Assembly: GCF_000182565.1 (NCBI RefSeq)
Contig: NW_015971549.1
Span: 62,001-126,000, forward strand
Source: Spizellomyces punctatus DAOM BR117
Lineage: Eukaryota; Chytridiomycota; Chytridiomycetes; Spizellomycetales; Spizellomycetaceae
Length of the DNA stretch: 64,000 nt
Direction: 5' to 3'
The position numbers and the translations under genes were made by a program. Positions 48,684 through 59,181 of this stretch are shown here, one piece after another. The notes under the pieces were generated by a model. That model searched no databases. It saw only the letters and a list, made by a program, of their open reading frames with translations, and was not told where the DNA came from. Numbering within the stretch: position 1 is the first letter of the stretch; each line of letters opens with the position of its first letter.

Positions 48684-50024
48684 ATGCATCTCCTCTCGTC
48701 CATCGCGCCAATCTTCCTACTTGCCACATTAGCATCGGCAAAGCCGGTACCGCGATCGGACCAAGTCGTTCGGTGTACCCTCACCTCCGATGCGCAGATC
48801 GCCCACATAAAGGCATCTCACCTTGATGTCTGGTCCCACAGCCTTGGTCTCAACCACCCTGCAGACATTCGGGTTTCTGCTACCGAAAGAGCCCAACTGG
48901 AGGCCACAGGGGCAAAATGTGATGTCTTTATCGACGATCTTGCTCCTCTTCTTGAAGCAGAACAGCAACCTCATCTGGCAATTCGACAAGGACCAAGTGC
49001 GCTGGCCGCTGACCCGTACTTCTCAAGCTATAAGCCTTACTCTCAGATCGTCGACAAAGTCAAAGCATGGGCGCAAGCTTATCCTGACCGCGTCAAGTAC
49101 TTGGGCAGCATCGGCGCGTCAACAGAGGGTAGAGAAATTCCCGCGTTCAAGATTACGAATAACAAGATTCCAAGTTCTTCCAAAAAGAGCATCTACTTCA
49201 ACGGAGGAATCCACGCCCGCGAATGGATTTCCTCCGCGACGGTGATGTACGTTGCCAATGCGCTCATCACATCCACTGACCCCCAGCTCTCCGACTTCCT
49301 CGACAAGGTCGAGTTTTACATCACCCCGATATCTAACCCAGACGGATACGAATATAGCCGTACGCAGGACAGGTATTGGCGGAAGAACAGAGGCAGCAAC
49401 TCGAACTCAAACTGCGTAGGTGTGGATCTCAATCGTAACTGGGACGAACATTTCGGAGTTGTGGGCGTAGATTCCAACCCATGTTCCGAAACTTACAATG
49501 GTCCATCTGCGTTCTCGGAACCGGAAACCAAAGCTCTCTCCAAATTTATCCTCTCACTTCCCAACCGTATCGCTGGAATTGACTGGCATTCATATGGCCA
49601 GTACATCCTCCGTCCATGGGGATGGACAACAACAAAGAGCAAGAATGAAGCCCTCTACAAGGCCCTCGGTGATGGTGTTCGTGACGCTATCGCAACGTTC
49701 AACGGAAACCGATATAGCTCAATCACCGGAGCAGAACTGTATCCTGCTTCAGGGGCCACGGATGACTGGATGACCGCCAAAGCTAAAATGACCGGTTTTA
49801 CGATCGAGTTGAGAGACACGGGTCGGTATGGCTTTCTCCTGCCAGCCAGCCAGATTGTCCAACCGANNNNNNNNNNNNNNNNNNNNNNNNNNNNNNNNNN
49901 NNNNNNNNNNNNNNNNNNNNNNNNNNNNNNNNNNNNNNNNNNNNNNNNNNNNNNNNNNNNNNNNNNGCAGTCAAGATTTGTGACTATGTATGAAGACGAG
50001 CATCCCTCCTGCCGTTTGAGATAG
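48684..50024 (+). CDS. Secreted zinc carboxypeptidase (M14A), interrupted by gap
   Basis: Reads from ATG 48684 into a 100-N gap at 49867. A signal peptide (LLSSIAPIFLLATLASA) is followed by a propeptide of about 95 residues, then the M14 catalytic domain from about residue 110. Zinc ligands HAREW (His, Glu) and DWHSYGQ (His), substrate Arg/Asn in DLNRNW, substrate-pocket Tyr/Pro in YPASGATDDW, and the catalytic Glu in FTIELRDTG are all present. It removes C-terminal residues from peptides outside the cell, probably for nutrition. The specificity-pocket residue cannot be assigned without alignment. The true C-terminus, roughly 20-40 residues, falls in or after the gap. The 18 codons read after the Ns (49967-50024) are in frame only if the gap is a multiple of three and look unlike the family. 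No introns are seen in the visible part. Confidence 0.9.
   Translation: MHLLSSIAPIFLLATLASAKPVPRSDQVVRCTLTSDAQIAHIKASHLDVWSHSLGLNHPADIRVSATERAQLEATGAKCDVFIDDLAPLLEAEQQPHLAIRQGPSALAADPYFSSYKPYSQIVDKVKAWAQAYPDRVKYLGSIGASTEGREIPAFKITNNKIPSSSKKSIYFNGGIHAREWISSATVMYVANALITSTDPQLSDFLDKVEFYITPISNPDGYEYSRTQDRYWRKNRGSNSNSNCVGVDLNRNWDEHFGVVGVDSNPCSETYNGPSAFSEPETKALSKFILSLPNRIAGIDWHSYGQYILRPWGWTTTKSKNEALYKALGDGVRDAIATFNGNRYSSITGAELYPASGATDDWMTAKAKMTGFTIELRDTGRYGFLLPASQIVQPXXXXXXXXXXXXXXXXXXXXXXXXXXXXXXXXXXQSRFVTMYEDEHPSCRLR
49867..49966. other. Assembly gap, 100 N
   Basis: Exactly 100 N, the conventional placeholder for a scaffold gap of unknown size. It truncates the 3' end of the carboxypeptidase. 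An imperfect repeat starts about 70 bp to its right, which may be why assembly failed here. Confidence 0.99.
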
Positions 50025-50034
50025 ACTCTATTAG

Positions 50035-50320
50035 TACATGTATATCCCTCATAATGCTGTGAGACTTGGTATTTTTTTTATAATACGTAGTATTGCTGAC
50101 AATGTCAATACATTACATGGCATTTCTTTGACGATCCAGTGAGACCTGTTAGATAAATTCTTCCCATCCAGTACTTGTATATCATCATAAGGCTTGATCT
50201 TCTTCAGTAAAAAGTACTATATCCATCACAGTGCTTTGAACTCCTTTGTATCAAGTACTATTGCCGGCAATGGCAATATCTGGCATTTCATTGACGATCC
50301 AGCGTCTAATAGATTAAATT
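50035..50320. repeat. Imperfect direct repeat after the carboxypeptidase
   Basis: Two diverged copies, about 50035-50160 and 50212-50320, offset by about 165-180 bp. The best-matched core is TGGCATTTC-TTGACGATCCAG (50118-50139 and 50281-50302, with a one-base difference), preceded in both by a CAATGNCAATA element and by AGTAC...TATATC...CA-AGTGCT. Neither copy is coding. The unit could be an old transposon fragment or a duplicated 3' region; no terminal inverted repeats or target duplications were found. Confidence 0.7.
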
Positions 50321-50394
50321 GAAAGGACATAACCCACAGTCTCCCCTCATCATCCTTAGTATACTACAAAGTCAAAGGCAGCTTGCTAGGAGCA

Positions 50395-51525
50395 CTACAT
50401 CCCATCATACCACCATTCCTGACGTATCCCAGCTCCAACGCACGACGCACATGTACAGCCACACACTGGGGTGATCAGATTTGCATATGTCAGTGTCGGT
50501 GCAGGTGGAATGTTGATTGGTGTAAATGGCGTTCGAGCAGCCAGCGGTGTTCGCATCGCTACAGGCGTCAAATGCGCTGAGCGCGGCCGTCTTGAGGGAG
50601 TATTCAAGGATGTGGAGTAGGAGAACGATCCACTTGCTGCCGCTGTTGGACCTGGAATGTGGAGGCGAGGAGGTCTTGGATGGCGACGGCTGTTCAAGTC
50701 GTGACTTTCCGTGGATATACAATACTGTTGCGTTTGTGGTTGTGATTGTGGTGGTGGCATGGGATTTATCCATCTTTCATATAATTTCTTCTGCTCGTCT
50801 GCCTCCCAATCCACCATTCGCCCAGCAAATTGAACGACTCTGCCGACCCTCCCGCTCAGAAGCCCGCGAGCGCTCAACTCGCCTAATCTCATCACCCACG
50901 CCCAATATTCATCTCCGGAAACAAAAAGTTCCCATTCGACCGCTTCAGCAAATCTCCATTCAATCCCATTCAGCTCTTTCACTGGCATGCTCAACACTGA
51001 TGACCACGACTTTGTTGACAAGACATTATCGTGTAAGAGTTTGTTAGCAAGGAGTGCGGCACCTATGATCGCTGTTGGAAGCGTCCATGTGACTGGCTCT
51101 GGGTGCGCTGTGGTGTAAGTAGGTGGTGACGGCGATCCCAAGGTAGGAAGAGGTGGTAAAACTCGTTTCTTTAGGCGACGAAGAAATCGGAGCATAATGA
51201 ATACTTCTGGCCCTGTTATCCCCGCTCGAGCAATAATGGTAAAGCAGAGGTGATAGAGAATTTCCCATGTTGATGGTGGTGCATACGGACTGTAGCCAGT
51301 CGATGGGCTGAGACCGTAAGTCTTGCCAACCCAGATATTCGAATCACTCCCCCAGAGTGGTGTTACTGGTACGGGCTGGATAACTGGGAACTCTGGCGAT
51401 TTCCATATATATTCCGCCAACTCAACAGTAATCGCCGCCAATTCCTGGATATCTACGGGGAGAAGGGTGGGGACAACAGGTGTCGATGGTGGAAAGAAGC
51501 GAATGCACTGTATTGGCATGGACAT
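50395..51525 (-). CDS. PHO80/PCL-family cyclin
   Basis: A single 376-residue frame. The cyclin box is seen in ITGPEVFIMLRFLRRLKKR, TAIIGAALLANKLLHDN, SWSSVLSMPVKELNGIEW and FAEAVEWELFVSGDEYWAWV, which follow the fungal Pcl/Pho80 pattern (...K..DDN..sN..W....g....ELN.mE..FL..l.W.L.v...EY..w). These cyclins bind a Pho85-like CDK and control phosphate, glycogen or polarity responses. The last 150 residues are Pro/Ser-rich and disordered and end in a Cys cluster (CGCTCASCVGAG) that is not usual for the family. ATG 51525 is the first Met of the frame. No introns are visible, unlike most neighbours. Confidence 0.87.
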   Translation of the reverse strand: MSMPIQCIRFFPPSTPVVPTLLPVDIQELAAITVELAEYIWKSPEFPVIQPVPVTPLWGSDSNIWVGKTYGLSPSTGYSPYAPPSTWEILYHLCFTIIARAGITGPEVFIMLRFLRRLKKRVLPPLPTLGSPSPPTYTTAHPEPVTWTLPTAIIGAALLANKLLHDNVLSTKSWSSVLSMPVKELNGIEWRFAEAVEWELFVSGDEYWAWVMRLGELSARGLLSGRVGRVVQFAGRMVDWEADEQKKLYERWINPMPPPQSQPQTQQYCISTESHDLNSRRHPRPPRLHIPGPTAAASGSFSYSTSLNTPSRRPRSAHLTPVAMRTPLAARTPFTPINIPPAPTLTYANLITPVCGCTCASCVGAGIRQEWWYDGM

Positions 51526-52423
51526 TGCGGCACGCTGCGTCTATCCGGGAAGAACCTCTCGTACAAAATATATGTCTAGGTTGGGAAGATGCAAAGAAAG
51601 CGGACATGGTACCCAACAAACGGAAAGCCCCACCGTTGCAATTCAAATGGACGAAAAGAGCACAGAACGCCCAAAGAATACATACACAAATCGGAGCGAA
51701 TCGCAGTTACTGAAGCCCCCATACAGAGAATACAATCTTCGAAAAAAAACTGCCGGAAAATCATAAGTGTATCGGAAAGAGTTCCTAAAATAAACCTCAA
51801 CCCCGCAAGTGTCCAATGAGGAAATGCTCCAGGCGCTTAATCTTGGAATGGAACCTGGCCCCTATTTGCAAACCATCCTAAGTTGTGTGGCCCGGTTGCA
51901 AACCTTGTCCAGTAAATAGTGTCTTTGACATCATCAAATATTGTCAGTCGTATGTCTTTTGTTTTCGCCTGTGTCGTGACTGGATTGTTGTGTGGTCGCT
52001 GCTCAAAGAATCCCTTCTTCATCTGGTTTCTAGATTGTCGGTGCATGAACCAACCCATTGGGAAGGGTGCAATCTTTCGTAACGCCGTTAGGTGAACGTG
52101 TGATCAGCCCTTGCAAAACCAATTTATAAATAGATGCACTCGAAATGCTATTGTTCAGGTAACGCATTCTCGACATGAAACTGGGATATGAATCTTGCAA
52201 TCTGTTTTGAGGCAATGAAAATACTTTTGGGTGACATATATCCTCATTTCATTGGCTTGTGCGCCGTCTAACGATCGGCTTACGATCAGCACATGACTGT
52301 TTTAACAGGTTGCAAAATAAAATCACGACGTCGTTGTTACAGAATAAAGTAGAGTTTCATAGCGCACGCACTAAAATAAAGCTAAATGCCGTGCACGCTA
52401 TGGTTCCTATTTGACCCACACTA
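51526..52423. other. Intergenic, no gene seen
   Basis: About 0.9 kb between the cyclin start and the rhomboid stop, both minus strand. AT-rich. Short frames on both strands have no recognisable content. It should hold the cyclin promoter and the rhomboid 3' UTR. Confidence 0.45.
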
Positions 52424-53960
52424 TCATCTTGCTGTTGAATTCGTCTGTGTCACCACCTGGGCGGCACTCCATTTTTCTTCACACCACGGCATTCCCGGTA
52501 TACAATTCAAATACTTACACCAAGTACATCCAGGTCCACTGCCATAAAACCCTCGAATCAGGAAAACCATTATCAACACCAAGGCAGGCAAGGCGATGAT
52601 CATCAGTATTCGCTTTCTCCACTTGTCCCATTTACCGAAATGGATCGTTGGCATGAAGAGAAGCCCTGCTACAATGCCAGTGTAGAAACCGCCTATGTGG
52701 GCAAAGTTGTCGATGAAGGGAAGCATTCCAATTAGGAGAGAGATCACGATTTGGATCAGCATTTTGAAAAGTTCGAGCCAGGGTCGCGAAATGAGACGCC
52801 AATTTTGGAACAAGTCCAGGAGTAGGCACGCCATAAGACCTATAAGAAACAAAATGGCATTTTGAGTGATGCTTGCAGCTATTCATTCAAGTCGAGGTCA
52901 CACTAACCATATAATGCCCCAGAACATCCAACGCTAGGAGTCAAGGGATTGAAGTTGGCTCCAAACACAAATCCTGCAATTCCACTCGCAAGGTAAATAG
53001 CGGCAATCCGCCACCACCCAAAGTCCTTTTCCATTTGGAAACCCGTGCGGACTTGAAAACTCATGTTGAAGGCCAAGTGCAGCACACCACCGTGCAAACC
53101 GATGGCCGTAATAAATCGGTACCATTGGTTGGGAACTTCTCCATTCAAACCCGTAAAGCCGCATATATCGGCGAGCGTGCATATTGTTCCCCCCTCTTGG
53201 GACCCTTGAATGCCTATTGGACACTCAATTCGCGTGACATTCTCGAGACCTGTGCCTGTTCGCATGCAAGGAACAAAGCGCGCTCCCATTGATATGAGAA
53301 CCTGTTGAGAAGGTGAATAATAAATTAGATCTGCATATCGAAACAATATGAACATTGCAATGTACTTGCCCCAGACGTAGGTCCAATCATGTAGTTGAAC
53401 GGATTTGTTTGAATGATACTCCCAGTGTTCTTTTGGTTGATGACAAAACTAGCAATCAACGTTCCGACCTGCAACAGCGTCATAAGACCCAGAAACCATG
53501 GTCGATGCGGTTTCAGCTTTGCTAGCTGTATTCGAACTTTGGGATTATGCAGCGCAGCCGGAAGTTTCTCGACTGCCTCCGCTTCCTCCGCTGCCATGCG
53601 TGTGTAGTATGACATATCAGGAGCCTTTTCGCGGAACCCCTCTGAACCGGCAGTACCACCTTCTTCTATGACCGTTGCATAGTCGACGCTGGGCTTATGT
53701 GATGGGGATACTATCAGGGGTGACGTCGGGGAATGTGGTTGTGAGCTGTTGCGCTTGCTGCTGGTGGAGGTGCCTTTCTTTTCATCTGGACTACGGCGGA
53801 GATCCTCGCGGGACAGAGGGTCGGAGTAGAAGACATAGTTGCGAAGATCTGAGTCGGAAGAGGAGTCGTGTGCGTCGCCTTCATAAATTGACGGGTACCA
53901 TGCAGAGGTAGGGTATGGTGAGACTTGGGTTTTGTGGGTTAATGCACTGTATGGCATCAT
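52424..53960 (-). CDS. Rhomboid-family intramembrane serine protease
   Basis: Three exons (53960-53370, 53301-52908, 52839-52424) give 466 residues, all in phase. A 190-residue Ser/Pro-rich cytosolic part precedes TM1 (FLGLMTLLQVGTLIASFVI). Then come a luminal loop (FNYMIGPTSG, ISMGARFVPCM), the conserved WYRFITAIGLHGGVLHLAFN (W-R plus the His pair), the active-site helix VGCSGALYG with the nucleophile Ser in GCSG, and the catalytic His in NFAHIGGFYTG. Further TM helices follow (IVISLLIGMLP, IALPALVLIMVFLI). The C-terminal tail carries a Cys-rich segment. Rhomboids cut single-pass membrane proteins in the Golgi, ER or plasma membrane; the long cytosolic N-terminus suits the non-mitochondrial type. 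The first intron has a GC donor (GGG/GCAAGT), the only splice found that keeps frame and the GPTSG-to-ISMGARF continuity. Confidence 0.9.
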
Positions 53961-54027
53961 TTGGCATCATGCAACGATGTACTCTTTGCCGCAATAAACA
54001 ACACCTCATTGAGGCTGCCCTCCTCAA

Positions 54028-54234
54028 ATGCCTAACCGCATACAGCCCATACCACCTCGCGAGTTTGACATTGATGCTTACCTTTGCCATTCTTTTTGCT
54101 TTTTCCCATTATGTATGGTGGCGACCGCGAAATGTACGGAGTGGAGGGAAAAGGGTATTCAGGCGCGTCACCAGCGGTTGTTGGAAGGTTTGAGACAAGA
54201 GCAAGACGGCACGAGCGTTGATGTGGCCAGGTAG
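54028..54234 (+). CDS. Possible small protein, unassigned
   Basis: A 68-codon frame, head-to-head with the rhomboid gene and 68 bp from its ATG. After a hydrophobic stretch (CHSFCFFPLCMVATA) comes a polar helical tail (EWREKGIQARHQRLLEGL), the layout of small single-pass mitochondrial assembly factors. No family could be named. An alternative overlapping frame (53915-54193) is also hydrophobic. The frame could be chance, or part of a spliced gene. Confidence 0.25.
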   Translation: MPNRIQPIPPREFDIDAYLCHSFCFFPLCMVATAKCTEWREKGIQARHQRLLEGLRQEQDGTSVDVAR

Positions 54235-54502
54235 GAAAGGTTTAAGCAAGGGAATTGGCGTAGGCGAAAACGGACAAGAAAGCAAGGATAGGTTCCCAAT
54301 GGTCAGTGCAAGGGTTTCTTAGATGGCAATCCCAAGGCCTCCCAGTTATATGCGCTGCTTCTGCGCATCCAACAAAGCACAAGAGCTATGGTTATCCACG
54401 TCTCTTCCCGTCTTGGCCAAAAGACACAGAAGGAAACAAACAGTAGAGACCTATCGAACTATTTATAGAATGATCCCGTAATCCAGTTTCTTTGATCCCC
54501 TT

Positions 54503-54775
54503 TTACCACACGCTTTTGAACCCGAAGCGCAGGGATGCGCTGCCCGCCAAGCTCAAACTACATTTGCCAAGAGGCCATAACAAAAAACAGCACGAAACAT
54601 ACCCAGAAGCATCTCTTTCATATTCATGCGTGTTTCCGGGTGCGGTATGGATTGTGTCTTGCTGCGATTGCTCCGTCGTCGCCAACCACCATGCCCTTAG
54701 CTCTTCATCCCCCAGAGGGGAACGTGGCTCCTGTCGCTGTCCTTGCTGCTCATATTGTTGTTTTACTTCCGACAT
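54503..54775 (-). CDS. Possible small two-exon protein, unassigned
   Basis: Exons 54775-54603 and 54557-54503 join through a GTATGT...ATGTAG intron of 45 bp in matching phase and give 75 residues. The N-terminal half is Gln/Glu-rich (MSEVKQQYEQQGQRQEPRS) with LGDEELRAWWLAT. The C-terminus ends LSLAGSASLRFGFKSVW. No family was recognised. Good splice signals support a real gene, but length is small. Confidence 0.4.
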   Translation of the reverse strand: MSEVKQQYEQQGQRQEPRSPLGDEELRAWWLATTEQSQQDTIHTAPGNTHEYERDASGYVSCCFLLWPLGKCSLSLAGSASLRFGFKSVW

Positions 54776-55481
54776 TGTATAGCGGACAGCGTGGGCAGTG
54801 TTGGGGAGACGTTAGGGATGACCAGCAGCCCTCGCAATTGTCTATAGCTATGGGACAAGGTGATTTCTTTTTGAAGGTCTATTCCTTTCTAGCCTTGTTC
54901 ACTGTTCATGAGGTTGGAATGTGTGTTCTTTGGGGAGAATAATCCTGTTCACTTTTGCCTTGGCGTGGGCATTTCTCCCCCAGCCCTTTTAAAGTGGTTT
55001 CATCGCAAGCGGAAACCTTCTTCAGTTGAATTAAACTGCTGTCCGCGTGCCTTTGCCGAGTTTCACGATGGGGTTCGATACTCGCTGCTCGCATTCTCAT
55101 TGGTGTTTTTGTTTTTTATGCTTAAACTCCCCAAATGGGAGACTTGGAGGCAACGCAAAGATATAAACAATGAGCCTATTTAATGCCAACAAGATACAGA
55201 CTAGAATCATTCGAGACAAATGAAACAATGTCAATTCCATACATGATTATTTCTACTCTTAAAAGTCATATCTAGAGGCATGATGCTGCGATGGGTATAG
55301 AAAGCTACGGCAAACACTTGAAAAAAAGGTTGAACGCAGTTGGCTCTGCCTAAATCACGTCCCCAATCATGGTATTGTGGGCTGGCGACTCTGTATAAGC
55401 CTACCAATGTTCGCTTTACATCTGACGGGTGGTTTGGATAAGTCGTTTTCTGAGGTTGCTGAGCCAGACTGGAAGGGCATT
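54776..55481. other. Intergenic, no gene seen
   Basis: About 0.7 kb between two small minus-strand candidates. Frames of 60-135 codons are present on both strands, but none has recognisable content or a splice partner. Confidence 0.4.
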
Positions 55482-55853
55482 TCACTTTCGTGAAGACTTT
55501 AGATTAAAAGACACAGTCTTGGAGACGAGATCTCTATTTTCGTCCGTCTTGGGTGCATTCTCGCAAGGCTGTACTGGGGAAGCGATCGATGGTCGTCGGA
55601 GAGCAGATTTGACTGGCCGGGCGATTGGATGCTCTCGTGTGGATTTCGAGCTTGCCTCTGCGACGGCGACTCTATGCTGACGGTTTACATTCAAGGTCTG
55701 GAATAGCTTTGAAAGGTCAGTCGCTTGATCATCGTCTTTGGACGAACGAAGGTAGAATCCAAAGCGCATTCCGCTAATTGGGAAGGAAGACAAGCAGGCC
55801 ACATCTAAAGGCCCATAACATATATTGCATAAATGAAAATTCCTTGGCACCAT
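55482..55853 (-). CDS. Hypothetical protein, Ser/Arg-rich tail
   Basis: A 123-codon frame. The second half is basic and polar (RPVKSALRRPSIASP, ending SKTVSFNLKSSRK), resembling a disordered regulatory tail. The KTVSF element is like an RVxF docking motif for PP1, which is only suggestive. An LSKLFQTLNV helix lies before it. The N-terminal half is less convincing and may be intronic or non-coding. No homologue recognised. Confidence 0.35.
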   Translation of the reverse strand: MVPRNFHLCNICYGPLDVACLSSFPISGMRFGFYLRSSKDDDQATDLSKLFQTLNVNRQHRVAVAEASSKSTREHPIARPVKSALRRPSIASPVQPCENAPKTDENRDLVSKTVSFNLKSSRK

Positions 55854-56397
55854 GGTCGTAGTCTTAAAATAGATACTATGAGGGCGTTGAATTCATTGTT
55901 TTGCCAGGCATCTGTACACATTGTTTAATAAAAGATTTTATTATGGGGCATACCCTCAGCACAGATGCCCCGCCGGTCGGTAGAATCCATTTGTGCTAGA
56001 TTCACGATTTTATCCGACCTCTATCAGACAACTGTTCTGCCCATTGAACGATGAAAGAGCCCGAACAGGGATCCGGGTGCACATCGTCATGAAAACTATG
56101 TACGGAAGTGCTGATGATAATCCAAATGGATCGTCTTCCATCAATTAATGTTCAACAATAATTAATGTGTTGTGACATTTGTTATTGCCAGTACCTACTT
56201 TATTTCTGGCAAGTGGCTGTGGAGTACATTAATGACAGGTGGCTGGTATATTCATTACGGGCGGGGACGAGTCTGTGGTGGGAAACCCCGCTACTGGCAT
56301 CTTGGCAGGCGACGAATGGTCCGTACCCGCACATACATACCCTTTATTGGACATCCCTACCATCACAATTATCATTGTACTTGAGTCAAGTGAAATA
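55854..56397. other. Intergenic, no gene seen
   Basis: A 544-bp interval between a minus-strand candidate and the plus-strand disordered protein. It should contain both promoters. AT-rich around 56145-56170. Nothing further is recognised. Confidence 0.45.
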
Positions 56398-58990
56398 ATG
56401 TCTGCCATCACTTGGTCCGCGAAGCGCACGCCCATTACGTACCGTGCTCACACGGCTGGCAAGTCAAAGTTTAGGCAACGGCTGGAGAACGAAATGCGGC
56501 GCCTGAAAGGCGGTCTGCAGCTAGAGCCCCCAGTTGTTTATACATCTGCACATGAGCAAAAGCCGTATCAGCTCAGAAAGGAGCCTGAGAACGCGAGGAG
56601 CCGCAGACACAGTCCTGAATATGAGGGAGGATCGATACGAGGATCCATGCCAAGTAAATGGTACGCAGTCTGGTTGACAGCGGAGTAGCATCTGAATGAA
56701 ATTGAATTCTCTTTCTGTCCTAAAATAGCTCCCACGATGGAAAGCCCAAAGCGCACCACACTGTGGACTCCAGCGTATCCGTTGTAGTCACGCACTTTGG
56801 ACCACAAGATGTCGTGTTATCCAAAAATGACACTTTTCAAGCTCCTAGAAAGAGACGGTTGCGGCGAAGAAAAGATCGAAAACCCAGCCCGAAAACAGAC
56901 GATGACGATTCGGGAGCAATGGATCGCCATCTTTCAGTGGATGCTCGTGGAATGAAAACCACAACAGTGTTTGAGTTTCTTGGAAGCGCATTTGGAAGTC
57001 CCAACCAAAAGCGCCGTGCAAACAAGACGAAAGTTGCACCCACTCCACCGAGACGCTACAAAAGAATGAGCGATGAAGCATATGTGGACGAGCTGAACCC
57101 TCTAGTTACCAAAGTCGATTCACGGAAGCGACTCAAATTTGTGAAGAGTGATGGCGACGATGAAGGAGATAGTGTATCCCCATGTCGCATGTATATCCGC
57201 GAAGGGCGTAGCCCAAACAAGATCGTCTATAAAGCACACAAGAGTAAGACCACCACGGAGATGGGGTTGACAACTAAGATGGAATCATTGGCTGGTACAA
57301 CGAGAAATTTTAGTTCACTTGCCAACTCTGCAACTGCTTGCCAAAGATTGCAGACAAGAGAAGCCGCACTGACTGATGTTGCTCAGGATTCGGATATCCT
57401 ACAACGTTCGTCTTTCGGTAAGCTACCATCAATATGCTTTACGTTTTGGGCTTTGCACAGATTTATAACCAGTGTAAAGCAGACAAGATTGAAATCAACG
57501 ACCGTTCCACGAATGGTCTAATTCTACAAGATGAAAGCGTGGTGATTGGGAGCGACATTAAACCTAGCATGCAGGACCGCGCAGTTCAGGATCGTACTGC
57601 AACATCAAGCCATTCATCTCCGCCACGAAAGAAAAAGGTTCTCAATTTTACTGCGTCCACAATTCTAAGGTCATTGGAACATGAACCGGACAGAGGTCCG
57701 GCAAATATATCTTCATCCGACACTCATCGGATTAGCCGAATGAAGAAAATGACCGATTCGTGCCCTTCAAAAGGAAATTATGACATTGGAAATGTGCGAC
57801 GAAACAGAAGCGGTATCAGCGCTTCTGATAGGCAGAGCGTAGGTATCAGCCTTTTGGGAGTCGAAAATCTATCATATATACTCACCAAGTCCTACTTCTT
57901 TTTTGCAGCAGCAGACTACTGCCGAAAATAACCTGGAAAAACCTGAAGATTCTGTCACTTTCTTCTCTTCAGCGGAACTAACGGATCTATCACAACTCCC
58001 ATGCACCTCTGTGACATCAGGAGAAGACGAAGATTCCCCGGTGAACCTTGACTCGCTGTGGCAACAACATGATGACCACGATGCTGATCGCGTCCCACGT
58101 TCACGCATCCGTGAATCGAGACGAAAAGCAGAATGGATGGAAACCATTTCCTCTGGCGGCGAAAGCGCGTCTAATGGTTCTGACAGATGTATTCAGGCGG
58201 ACGCTGAGCATGCTAGGGAACTTCTTCCGGGAGATTGTCGCGAAAATAGGGTGCCAAGTCCAATCATGGAAAGAGGATCGTACCCGTCACCCCCTCCAGC
58301 GCAGAACCAATTGGCCACTTTTCGCGACTCGGACGTCATGGAAGACATAGGGTCTGTAACCAAATTAATGGACAGTCAAGTAGTCCCATTAAGTACACAA
58401 AAACAAAATCCGTGGGTCACGCCAAAGAGGACAGGTGTGTCACTTGAAGACAAAGACCCGAAGACACCGCGTCCCCTCCTCGACATCATTCAGAATCAGA
58501 AGCCCACCTGGGATCGAGCAATTAGTACCGCGACACGAAAAAAGCGCCAGCTGGTAATCACCGAATCTCCTGTCCCCCACCCTAGTCCTTGCAAGCGGAC
58601 CCCTTCTGCTTGGGATGATGACGACGTTTGGAACTTTGGTTATAGTACGGACGCTGAGGGACGCAAATCGAAGACACGTGTCGAGAGCAACATCCCTGGG
58701 GAAGGAATGCAATCACTGAAAATCCCCATAGAACGAGAAAATCTCACTTTAGAGTATCATCCCGTTTCCCTGAGGCCATTGGAAGGAGAACGGCTCATCA
58801 ATAAAAACAATGGATATCATGTTTTGGGATTTTCCGATGATGGAGTCCCACTCCGTCGGTAAGTCAAAGTGGAAATTAATTGTTTCTGAGTACGGGTGTC
58901 GTATACTAAGGCGCTAATGTCTCTTACAGGACTCTGCATGCAGTGAAGACGGACCGTGCACTAGACGACTTATTTGATCGGGTTTGGTGA
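56398..58990 (+). CDS. Unassigned disordered basic protein, probably nuclear
   Basis: Five exons (56398-56660, 56729-57417, 57480-57838, 57909-58858, 58930-58990) join in phase to 773 residues. The protein is almost wholly low-complexity and polar, rich in Ser, Arg, Lys and Asp. Basic clusters (KRRLRRRKDRKP, PPRKKKVLN, KKRQL) look like nuclear localisation signals. Recurrent Ser/Thr-Pro sites (TPKRTG, TPRPLL, SPVPHPSP) suggest CDK-type phosphorylation. A better-ordered end reads GYHVLGFSDDGVPLRR then ALDDLFDRVW. I do not recognise the family. Splice sites are canonical except the third exon's acceptor (AAAG/CA), chosen because it alone keeps the frame. Start: ATG 56398; an in-frame ATG exists at 56239 but gives a hydrophobic leader unlike the rest. 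Confidence 0.75.
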
Positions 58991-59181
58991 TCTTTAGTAG
59001 CTTCCTACTGCATCAGAATCCACCTGCAAACTAAATATCTCCTGATACAATTTGTTGACCTATTACTAAATTTGCATTTTGTATGTACTGCTGCACTATC
59101 TTTCCAATGGACATTTTTGTTTTTTCGCATTGAATACATTTCAAGTGTACACACTTTTGAGACAAAAGAGCATTTTCTACA

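Noticed and set aside
49967-50024. Carboxypeptidase reading through the Ns to the stop at 50024
   Set aside because: The gap size is a placeholder, and the 18 codons after it do not look like an M14 C-terminus; kept only as the provisional end of the feature.
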